Origin: Silene conica
Lineage: Eukaryota > Streptophyta > Magnoliopsida > Caryophyllales > Caryophyllaceae
DNA length: 64,000 nucleotides
Reading direction: 5' to 3'
Assembly: GCA_029255685.2 (NCBI GenBank)
Contig: CM055313.2
Span: 69,170,641-69,234,640 of the forward strand
The notes below the pieces were generated by a model that had not been told where the DNA came from, did no database searches, and saw nothing but the letters and a program-made list of their open reading frames with translations. Both the position numbers and the translations under genes were made by a program. Positions 12,282-22,100 of the stretch are shown here, in pieces (position 1 is the first letter of the stretch; each line of letters starts with the position of its first letter).

Positions 12282-13558
12282 TGTAAGGTTTAAGTAGTTG
12301 CTCATAAACTAATTTAGTCATACTAACAAACCTTTTAATTAACTTTTAATTAACAAAATTATAAACTCGTTTATATTAGATCTTATGCATGCTTAAGCGG
12401 AAATAAAGAGTAGACCGAGTCCTTACACACGGTCCAAGTATTGCAAGGATGATCCTCCGAGTACCCAATATAGAATACCTCCTCCGGATGCACCAAGACA
12501 ACCCCAAAAGAACCGAAACTTTGTATGCTAGACTTGGAATCGGTTTTTCCTTAATTTATTTCCAATCTCTCTTATTAGAAATATATTTTGAATACTACTC
12601 TTAGTATAATTTTATTATCTTTATAATAAGTATTTTAGAGGTAAAATTTCTCTTCTTGCTTGGGTATATTTCGGCCAAGAGGAAGGAGAGAAGAGAGTTG
12701 AATGAATGATACTTATCTTATATATATATATCACACACATAATTAGTTTAAGCTAGTTAAACTAATATTAGTGGGCATGGGTGTAGGTAGCCGGCTAGGG
12801 CATGGGGAAGGATAAAAGAGAAAACCCTTTTTGATTTATCAATGATCTAGGTGTGTTAGTCTAAGCATTAGGTTTAATGCTAGGTAATTATTGTGTCTTT
12901 AACTTTTAAAACACAATTAAACACCCTTAATCCCCATGTAAAACCGGTACTACTACTTAAAATGTAGTCCATTTTATCTTTGTCTTTAAACAATTGTATA
13001 AGTGTGACATCTAAAGTGTTACACTATAATGACAATTGTTATAACTTAAAATGCATATTTATCTCATATAAATACCATTTAAATTAAATAAATCATATTT
13101 ATTATTTTGACATGTAATTCGAAATTACAAATATAAAATGATCATTTATCGTCAATACGATTTACAACCTTTGTATTAATTTCAACCCAATTCATTCTAA
13201 TAACGATATAATAAAATATCGTTTAATGTTTAACAATTGACACGTTTCAATTTTAAACATAAATCTTACATTAAGATTTAACCTCTAATTTCTCGATGTA
13301 CGAGTTTAAGGAATATGATCAAATCGTATCAATATACATTTGATCACTTTATCAATTAAGGGAATTGTCCTAAAGGTGTGACCTAAAGGGATCAACTGAC
13401 CATCACCGTCATACGACAGTAATGTCAAACTCTAGCTAGCCAATCATTACCGATTAATGTTGGTCAGTTGACTAATAATTCGTATCATCCCTTGCGCATT
13501 CTTGTTATGAGATTTAATTACGTGATCGCACTTATTGTTGAGGACACATTTCCCAACA
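12282..13558 (-). repeat. 5' LTR of nested gag-only copia element
   Basis: This is the 1277-bp copy of 5220-6496, flanked on the right by GTGCG at 13559-13563. An apparent open frame from 13468 to 13986 is a chimera of this LTR and interrupted pol, not a gene. Confidence 0.93.
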
Positions 13559-15173
13559 GTGCGACGTTCTTAGAGAAAGAATTTCTCGAGAACAAGTCGA
13601 GTAATAGAACCTTCGAGTTATCGGAGGTTCAAGAACCAACTGCCGAGCAACCATTGGAGGAAACAGTTCCTTCAACCAAGGCTGCGGTAGATATTCCTGA
13701 GGAACCTAGGAGGTCGGGAAGAGTCTCCATTCCTCCGGACAGATACATTGGTATGGTCGAGGAACATGATATGGATGACGTCTTACTCCTAGAGGGTAAT
13801 GAACCCACAACCTATAAAGGTGCCATGACCAGTTCTGACTCAAAACTATGGCTAGAAGCCATGCAATCCCAGATGGACTCCATGTATGAGAACAACGTGT
13901 GGGATCTTGTGGACCTACCTGCAAAGGTACGTCCCCTTCAATGCAAATGGCTTTACAAGATAAAGCATGCCGTGGAAGGACAATAAGATATCCACAAGGC
14001 TAGACTGTTGCTAAAGGTTTCACTCAAGTGCCAGGCTTGCACTATGATGAGATCTTTGCACCCGTAGTCATGCTACGTTCCATTCGGATTATCTTAGCGA
14101 TCGCCGCATTTCATGATTATGAAATATGGCAAATGGACGTTAAAACCGCCTTCTTAAACGGTTATTTGGAGGAAGAGTTGTACATGGTACAACCCGAGGG
14201 TTTTATCGATCCAGCACATCCTAAGAAAGTTTGCAAGCTTAAGCGTTCCATCTATGGACTTAAGCAAGCATCGCGGAGTTGGAATCATCGCTTCGACCAA
14301 GTGATAAAAGAGAATGGGTTCGTTCGATCAGTCGAGGAACCATGTCTCTATATCAAGTCGAGTGGGAGCAAGATTGTATTCTTAGTACTGTATGTCGACG
14401 ACATACTCTTGATTGGGAATGACATACCTCTCCTATCTTCGGTTAAAGCATGGTTGAAAAACCATTTCCAGATGAAAGATCTGGGAGAGGCACAAAGAAT
14501 TTTGGGCATCCGTATCTACAGGGATAGATCACGACGGATGTTGTCTCTCAGTCAGGAGTCTTATATAGATAAGATTCTGGAGAGATTCAGCATGACGAAC
14601 TCCAAGAAGGGGTTCCTTCCTATGACTCCTGGTCTTCACTTGAGCAAAACTCAAGAAGCTAAGTCATTGGAAGAGAAAGAGCGCATGAGTCGGATTCCTT
14701 ATGCTTCGGCAATAGGATCGATCATGTATGCCATGATATGCACACGTCCTGACGTTGCATATGCATTGAGTATGACAAGTCGATTCCAAGCTCATCCAGG
14801 TGAACAACACTGGATGGCCGTGAAAAACATTCTTAAGTACCTACGGAGGACTAAAGATTGGGGATTGACTTATGGAGGCGACTCGACGCTCTGCGCCACG
14901 GGTTACGCAGATGCTAGCTTCCAAACGGATCGAGATGACTCGAAATCTCAGTCTGGATTCGTTTTTACTCTTAATGGCGCTGCTGTCAGCTGGAAAAGTT
15001 CTAAACAAAATGTTACAACAGATTCTACGACTGAGTCCGCGTAAAAGAAGATATTCATTGATAAGATCGCTACGGATGACAACATAGCTGATCCTCTCAC
15101 TAAAGCATTACCACGTGATAAGCATGAAGGGCACATTCATTCCATGGGAATTAGATGTGTTCCTAAGTTGTAG
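13559..15173 (+). pseudogene. Copia RT-RNase H segment of outer element (broken)
   Basis: This continues pol after the nested insertion. The linker (PRRSGRVSIPPDRY) leads into RT. An in-frame TAA at 13984-13986, followed by a one-base deletion near 14008, shifts the frame to 14028-15044. That frame has the RT signatures (QMDVKTAFLNG, LKQASRSWN) and the catalytic YVDD near 14391. RNase H begins with GYADASF but reads TDSTTESA-stop at 15042-15044. The following in-frame residues (KIATDDNIADPLTKALP) belong to the end of RNase H, so about 70 residues appear deleted. The terminal TAG is at 15171-15173. It cannot make a complete RT/RNase H. Confidence 0.9.
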
Positions 15174-15961
15174 TACTCTTTTATGAATTCATGTAATAAT
15201 TCATTTTCTCGTGTACTCTATTCAACCTTATTGTTATGATATAAAATGTTTTGTTTTTCATGTGGAATTGTACGCCAATTTTGAACACCACAAAGTGAAC
15301 TGATTAACATTACATCGTTTTGGTCCTTGATTACCCACTTGAGCTGATAACTCAGGTAATCATTTTGTGACGTTGGTTGATGGTGGGTTCAACGAGCCAT
15401 AAGTCACGCGGCTGACTGACCAATCACAAAGGCGAGTTATACGGATATCTCGTAGGACACCCCGTGACAGCGTTATGGAGTCCTAAATGTTTTATAACAT
15501 TGGGTGCCGGGTCGTGGATAGGACCTCCATAGTGTTCCTTAGAGTCGAGTCTTTTGACCTTCAACTGTCTCTTGAGATTAAGACAGATTTTGGGTAGCTT
15601 TGGTTTCTTTCCCACGGTCACCGTAACAGGGGCCAAGAGGATTTTTTCTGGGTTATTTCATGCTGGGCAATATCGGCAGGATTCGAGTTGAGGGAAATAT
15701 CCAAACCCTTATCAGGATTTTATCATTTCTCAGGGCCACTCGAGGAGTAGTAACTGAAATGCATGGCCATGCTCGAATACAGATTCGTTTTATCAGTTAA
15801 GTTACTCTCTAGTCGGGGAAACCACTCTTGATACAGATCGCTTGTGAGATACGACCTTTGCGAATGCGGATTTGCAAATTGTCTTACATTGAGTGGGAAA
15901 AATTTTAAAAGGATATGAGATTCGGTTATCGCACCTACACTTGTACGGACAAGTGGGAGTT
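15174..15961 (+). other. 3' untranslated region and purine tract of outer copia element
   Basis: There are no genes. The block about 15700-15780 resembles the nested element's 3' region on the opposite strand. The purine tract AAGTGGGAG ends just before the 3' LTR. Confidence 0.7.
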
Positions 15962-17036
15962 TGTTGGAGCTTGTGTCCTCCACATGTAGTGTGATAATGT
16001 CATTGCACATACCCTTGTACGGACAAGTGGGAGATTGTTGGGGCTGGTGTCCTTGACAATTAAGTACAATGACTTATTAAATCTCTTTAAGGATCACAAG
16101 GGCATAATTTTGTATTATTACCAGTTGATCCACGTTTATCAATAACGGTTGGCTTGCTAGATAAGTTTGACGTTATTGTCATACGGATGGCGGTGATCAA
16201 CTGGTCCCTATACGTCACACCTATAGGACACGTTTGAGAGATGTGAAGGTATGAAAATACAATCACATTTATGCCGGATATGACTAAACAGTTAGTCAGA
16301 GGTATTGACTATTAAATTAGTCAATAAGATGTTGAGATTATTATTTAATACGGATTAAATAATTTTAGCTAATACGGATTGCATGATTAATTCGTAAAAT
16401 TAAATATAAACGGTTATATTTAATTAAATATTGTATTCGCGTATTAGTATAAACAGTTATATTAATTTGGGTAATTATACAATATCGTAATTTTATCAGA
16501 CCATTATTAATACATCGACTGCATTAATATCTGATAACATGCATACGATTTATAAACAAAACCCGCGAATAAAGTTTAGCTAAATGGGTCGAATCACAAA
16601 TTAGAATAAGGTAAGAGTGGAAAGCCCACTCCTACCCTATTGAAAATTTCGGCCAAAAGAGCTACATAAGGAGGAGGACTCTCCTGATGTCAGGGACTCT
16701 TGTTTCACTGTTTAAACAAATCTCAAGGAAAAATTAGGGTTTTGAGAGCTTTCTTCTCCCACAACCTCAGATCTCACATCTAAAACCTAAATAGCTCTCC
16801 CAATATTGCAAGGCAGTTGGAGAGGATTTCTAGCACACGCGGCCACGTCTCATTCTAAGTCTTGGGTGCAAGTTATATGAGGGAATTTGTGTTAATTCCT
16901 GTTCTTAGGCCTTTCGCACAAGGACTAAAGGTTGTACTTCTTTTCTTATCCTTTTTAATCTTATGACTATAAACACAACTGTATTTTTCATTATAATCCT
17001 GCAAGTTTAGGGCGAATACATGCTTTATTCCCCACA
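15962..17036 (+). repeat. 3' LTR of outer copia element
   Basis: The repeat is 1075 bp, starts TGTTGGAGC, ends CCCCACA and is followed by the target duplicate TGTAT at 17037-17041. About eight substitutions distinguish it from 255-1329. Confidence 0.95.
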
Positions 17037-17041
17037 TGTAT

Positions 17042-17936
17042 CACCTTTTTGCATCTTAGTGGCTGGCCTAAATGTCTTTTTGTAGTGCTCTTCTGTAATT
17101 ACATGTATCAAGCCAGCCTTTTTATGTAATTATCTAGCAATGTATGAATGATATTTTTAATTAATGAAGTTTCTTTTCCTTACTATCTTAAGTTTTTTTT
17201 TCTTATTCTGTGAAAAACTAGAACTTATGTTGTGAAACTAGAAGCTTAGGTTGTGAAACAGGAAGAACATACTGTGAAAGTGTGAAACTGTGAACTTGTG
17301 AAACTAGATGCTTAACTTGTGAAACAAAAATCTTAACTTGTGAAACTAGAAACCTATTCTGTGAAACCAGAAGTTTATTCCGTGAAACTAGATGCTTCTT
17401 TTGTTTCACAGTTTAAGTTTCTTTTTCTTCTTCTGTGATTCTCAGCTCTTACTCTGTGAAACTAGAATCTTTGCTTGTGAAACAAGAAGCTTAGGTTGTG
17501 AAACAGGAAGAACATACTGTGAAAGTGTGAAACTGTGAACTTGTGAAACTAGATGCTTTACTTGTGAAACAAAAATCTTAACTTGTGAAACTAGAAACCT
17601 ATTCTGTGAAACCAGAAGTTTATTCTGTGAAACTAGATGCTTCTTTTGTTTCACAGTTTAATTTTCTTTATCTTCTTCTGTGATTCTCAGCTCTTACTCT
17701 GTGAAACTAGAATCTTTGCTTGTGAAACTAGAAGCTTAGCTTGTGAAACTAGAATCTTATATTGTGAAACTAAGCCCTTATTATGTGAAATGTAATAGTC
17801 TGGGTTTCACAATGTATGCTTGTAGGTTACCTCTGGTCAATTATGGAAACATGGTGCAAGGGGTGGGTAGTGAATGTTCTTGCAGAGGATAAAGCATATT
17901 TTGTCCGGAATTATATAAGAGAAAAAAAAAGAGGCT
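17042..17936. repeat. F-box 3' flank, then TGTGAAAC minisatellite with 245-bp higher-order unit
   Basis: 17042-17170 continues the 3' flank of the first F-box-like copy and matches the flank at 18485-18640. From about 17205 to 17810 the DNA is a dense array of a roughly 20-bp unit of the form TGTGAAACTAGAAGCTTA. Blocks repeat with a higher-order period of 245 bp: for example, TTAGGTTGTGAAACAGGAAG recurs at 17246 and 17491, and CTCAGCTCTTACTCTGTGAA at 17441 and 17686. 17811-17936 precedes the F-box-like ORF and shows nothing I recognise. Confidence 0.8.
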
Positions 17937-18470
17937 ATGAAATTCTCATTTGCTCCCTTACGGACTGTTGAGGTCACTAATAATCGTTATCAACCCCAAC
18001 TGGCTGTCTTCAACAATCAAGATGTAATGAATAGCATCTTCGAACGACTTAAGTGTAACCAAGATAAGGCAAACATGGCGTTGGTCTGTCGGAATTGGTC
18101 TCAGCTTTTCCTCATACACCCTAGTGCACCTGTCATTGCAGTTGTGTATGGGATTTCTCTGCATATTAATGATATCAATGGTGTGAGAATCATTCATAGG
18201 GGTTATAGAATAATTTATAAAAGATGCAAGTGCTTTATGACTAATGATCCGGGAGCTAAATTACTCCTACATTTTTACCAAGGCGACAATCTTTTGCAAA
18301 GAGGACACCTTAGAGATCTCACTGGTGCTGAAAACCCAAAAGTGAATGAGTTGATTGACAATTTACATGTGCCATCTCCAAAACATGACATATCACTTGA
18401 TACTGCAACACGCTTGCTGACTCGGACAACTTTATCATATTTAGATTTACCTGTGTTGCTCGATATGTAG
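17937..18470 (+). CDS. F-box-like protein (177 codons)
   Basis: The ORF starts MKFSFAPLRT. Around residues 28-58 it has an F-box-like pattern (DVMNSIFERL, then MALVCRNWSQLF): two hydrophobic helices with the VCR.W signature typical of plant F-boxes, where the protein would contact SKP1 in an SCF ubiquitin ligase. The rest has no leucine-rich or Kelch repeats that I can see. It is short for an F-box protein, and an upstream exon is possible. A second copy's C-terminus is at 1-233. Both copies are followed by the same 3' flank and the same minisatellite, so this gene may belong to the mobile unit described to its right rather than being an ordinary host gene. Function beyond the F-box is unknown. 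Confidence 0.6.
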   Translation: MKFSFAPLRTVEVTNNRYQPQLAVFNNQDVMNSIFERLKCNQDKANMALVCRNWSQLFLIHPSAPVIAVVYGISLHINDINGVRIIHRGYRIIYKRCKCFMTNDPGAKLLLHFYQGDNLLQRGHLRDLTGAENPKVNELIDNLHVPSPKHDISLDTATRLLTRTTLSYLDLPVLLDM

Positions 18471-19197
18471 CACAGCTCCTCAACTTTTGTATCACTTTTT
18501 GCCGTGATAGTGGCTGGTCTAAATGTGCTCGGTTTTAGTGTTTTGTAGTGCTCTCTTGTAATTACGTCTATCAAGGCAGCCTTTTTTGTGTAATTACCTA
18601 GCTATGTATGAATGATATTTTTAATGAATCAAGTTTATTTTCCTTATTATCTAGCTGTGTGAATCAAGTTTATTTTCCCTATTCTGTGAATGTCAGCTCT
18701 TATTCTGTGAAACTAGAAGCTTATTTTGTGAAACTAAGCTCTTATTCTGTGAATCTAAGAGTTTGGGTTTCACATTGTAAGCTTCTTTGTTTCACAGTTT
18801 AATAATTTTCTTTTCTTTATTCTGTGAATGTTAGCCTTTCTTCTGTGAAAGTAGAAGCTTATATTGTGAAACTAAGCTCTTATTCTGTGAATCTAAGAGT
18901 TTGGGTTTCACATTGTAAGCTTCTATGTTTCACAGTTTAATAATTTTCTTTTCTGTGAAACTAGAAACTTATTTTGTGAAACTAGATCCTTCTTCTGTGA
19001 AACTTATTTTCTTAATTCGTTTGTATTTACTTTTTACCTGAGATTCACAGAATAAGCTTCTAGTTTCACAATGTAAGCTTCTTGTTTCACAGAAAAAGTT
19101 AGTATTTTCCTTTTTCTGTGAAACTAGAAGCTTATTTTGTGAAACTAGATCCTTCTTCTGTGAAACTTATTTTCTTTATTCGTGTATTCTACCATTT
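18471..19197. repeat. 3' flank and TTTCACA/TGTGAAA minisatellite arrays
   Basis: 18471-18640 is the F-box 3' flank. About 18650-19010 and 19115-19175 contain TGTGAAACTAGAAGCTTA-type units, while about 19040-19110 has the same unit in the opposite orientation (TTTCACAGAATAAGCTTCT). A stretch of about 90 bp around 18840-18930 repeats one at about 18720-18800. No coding sequence. Confidence 0.8.
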
Positions 19198-22100
19198 ATG
19201 CATAACAGGAAGCAAGCTAATATGAAGCGATCGGAACATCCACCTTCTACTAGTGGAACAGTTGAACCTGCTGCAAAAAAGAAACGAAACTATAAAGAGC
19301 GATTGCCGTCATTGAGCACCCGGATGTCTCCCGCTGGGCTTTACAACTTTATTCATAATGAGGATAGTCCACCCTCAGAATAGCAGATTCAAGCTATCAA
19401 AGAAATGGGGTTTGGGGGTCTTTTACTTCTTAAAACGGATGTTCTTCCCGGAAACTTAGCATATTGGCTAGTTTCAAATTACAACCGAATAAAAGGATGT
19501 TTGTTGGGTGGGAAGCTTCCGATTTTAGAGGAGGATATTCATCTATCTCTTGGATTGCCAATGGGTCCTAATGTTGTTGTTGAAGCAACAAATGGAGATA
19601 AGGACCCCTCTTATTTATCTGCTTTGGAGCAGTTCACTAAACAATATGGTGTTGGTTTCATTGACATCAAACTTGTTCTGCAAAAGTTGATTACCCAAAG
19701 AGATGGAGGAGATGATTTCAAACGCAACTTCATCGTTTATATTTTCTCTGCTCTTTTAGGCGGTGTTGTAGGGAACAAGGTCAGTTTGAAAGTGCTGAAA
19801 AGTTTGGTGAATACTGAGTTGATCTCCAGTTTCAACTGGTGCAACTTTATAAAAAAGAAATTGGCTGGCCAAGTTCAGTCTTGGCAAAAGGAAGAGTTTG
19901 GGGTTAAACAGGTGAAAGAGAATTGGTTTGGGGGACCGATTATTATGCTGCTCTTCATTTATCTAGACCGTTGTGTCTTTAAATCGCGCATTGTGAGTCG
20001 TCAATATCCTACGTTATCGACTTGGACAAAAGATGCTATATACAAGAGAATTAAGGATGAATTGAATGACCCAACTTCCAAGGAGAGAACTTTCGGCAGG
20101 GGTGCTGTTGAGCCTCCAATTGTCAGACGTGAGCAGCATGGACCTTTGCTTGCTATTGAGTTTGCAACAGACAAGCAAGCACAAAAATCTAAATCAGCTG
20201 TTCAGGAAATTGTTGTTCGGCAACCTGAACAAGAAGAATCTGGAAAATCTGAACAACCCAAACATGAAGGAGAAACTGGAAAGCCTGGCATTTCTGAAGA
20301 TAACAGTGATGTGAAGCTTGTTACTGATCTTGCAAATTCAGCAAAAGTCATGGCTCTTGCTTTCATGAACTACAAATGTCTTGTCAGTCAAGCTTCCTTG
20401 AAATTACCTTCATCAGCAACAGTTTCTAAACTAGTTGCAGCTGTTGATGGTATTGCAGATGGATTTAGGCTGTCTCAACAAGATAAAAATGAGCAGAATG
20501 AGGAGAATGTTGAGACAACAAATAATGAGGAGAATGCTGAGAAAGCACATAATGATAGTGGGGAGGTTGATGATAATTTGGAGATTGATGATAATGAGAA
20601 GGCGATTGTGGATGGTACTGGTGAGAATGTTCATGAGGATGCGGGTAAATTTTATGGGTGGTCTGAAGCTGAACTGTTGGCGGCATTGGACATAATGGAT
20701 GAGTCCTTTCAGCCAATACAGCCACATTGTTCACCAGCAAAACCAGAAATGCCAAGCTTTAGGCTCTTTCCAGATGATGACCACTTTTTATCTCCACCCT
20801 CTCAACATGAACGTGAACCTGAGCCTGAACCTGAACCTGAAGCTGAACATGAACGTGAACCTGAAGCTGAACCTCAACTTGAACATTCAACACGTTGTGA
20901 TGAAGCCGAACTCGATCGTTCAACATCTTGTGTTCATGCTGAAGGACCTGGAGGACCTTCTATGTCCACACCAGTGGTAGAGGATCTTCCTGTGGTAGGG
21001 AGCACTGATAAAGAGGTCATTGACGTAGGAGATACTCCTCCGAATGTTTACAAGCGTCGATCCAAAGGTGAATGTCATTCACCTGTCAATCCAAAGGTGA
21101 AGAGGGCCATAGTTCCATCAGAGGTCTATCGATCTCCGTATTTGCAAAGAAACATGAATATTCTTAAGGGTTTTACTCAAGCGGAGAAGCCTGTATTGGA
21201 TTTCATCTTTTTGGATTCATGTGAAAGGTATTGACTTATTTTATTAATTTTTCAAACCTTGTATTTTAATATTTTCAGCCTGTTTTATTAACATGTTTCA
21301 CAATATAGCCTTCCAGTTTCAATTAATAAGGTTTTTAGTTTCACAGAATAAGCTTCTTGTTTCACAGCCCTTATTCTGTGAAAGTAAGCCCTTATTCAGT
21401 GAAACTACAAGCTTATGTTGTGAAACTAAGCGCTTATTCTGTGAAATTTAAGAGTTTGGGTTTCACAATGTAAACTTCTTGTTTCACAGAATAAGCTTGT
21501 GGTTTCACAGGATAAGTTTATAGTTTCACATGTTAAACATCTAGTTTCACAGTTTCACAGTTTCACAGTATGTTCTTCCAGTTTCACAGAATAAGCTGCT
21601 AGTTTCACAAAGTAAGCTTCTAGTGTCACAGAATAAGCTTCTAGTTTCACAGTTTCACAGTTTCAGAATATGTGCTCCCTGTTTCACAGAATAAGCATGC
21701 AGTTTCACAAATTAAGCTTTTAGTTTCACAGTTTTGGTCAAACTTACTAAACATTAAAATACTCTTATTTTTTAATTTTGATCGTATATTTAATACCATT
21801 TGAGGGTGTGACAGTAAGCCCTTATTCAGTGAAAGTAAGCCCTTATTCAGTGAAACTACAAGCTTATGTTGTGAAACTAAGCGCTTATTCTGTGAAAGTT
21901 AAGAGTTTGGGTTTCACAATGTAAACTTCTTGTTTCACAGAATAAGCTTGTGGTTTCACAGGATAAGTTTCTAGTTTCACATGTTAAACATCTAGTTTCA
22001 CAGTTTCACAAAATGTCCTTCCAGTTTCACAGAATAAGCTGCTAGTTTCACAAAGTAAGCTTCTAGTGTCACAGAATAAGCTTCTAGTTTCACAGTTTCA

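Larger units (their letters stand above)
5220..13558 (-). mobile_element. Nested gag-only copia derivative (TR-GAG type)
   Basis: Two 1277-bp LTRs (5220-6496 and 12282-13558), nearly identical by eye (one difference seen, near 6117/13181), are flanked by GTGCG at 5215-5219 and 13559-13563. On the minus strand the right LTR is the 5' one, followed by an initiator-Met primer site, a 2.4-kb leader, gag (9828-8920), about 2.4 kb of non-coding sequence and a polypurine tract. No protease, integrase or RT remains. LTR and 3' untranslated sequences resemble the outer element, so it is a relative that must borrow pol. TR-GAG elements (LTR elements coding only Gag) are a described plant class. Confidence 0.93.
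255..17036 (+). mobile_element. Ty1/copia LTR retrotransposon (outer), split by a nested element
   Basis: Two 1075-bp LTRs (255-1329 and 15962-17036) begin TG and end CA, and are flanked by the 5-bp duplication TGTAT at 250-254 and 17037-17041. A tRNA-iMet primer site follows the left LTR and a purine tract, AAGTGGGAG, precedes the right one. The internal order is gag, protease, integrase, RT, RNase H, which is copia order. Without the nested insertion (5220-13558) the element is about 8.4 kb. I count roughly eight mismatches between the LTRs, so insertion is recent. Pol nevertheless carries two frameshifts, an internal stop and an RNase H deletion, so this copy is probably not autonomous. 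It inserted in the 3' flank of an F-box-like gene copy. Confidence 0.95.

Noticed and set aside
13468-13986. Open frame of 172 codons beginning in an LTR
   Set aside because: It joins LTR sequence of the nested element to pol of the outer element across the insertion junction, so it is an accident of nesting.
17218-17654. Minus-strand frames rich in LVSQ repeats (17218-17409, 17442-17654)
   Set aside because: They arise because the minisatellite unit length happens to be divisible by three there; there is no start context or homology.
20431-20980. Several frames of 80-98 codons on both strands, Met/Arg- or His/Tyr-rich
   Set aside because: They are shadows of the acidic GAA/GAT-rich part of Ulp1 exon 1.
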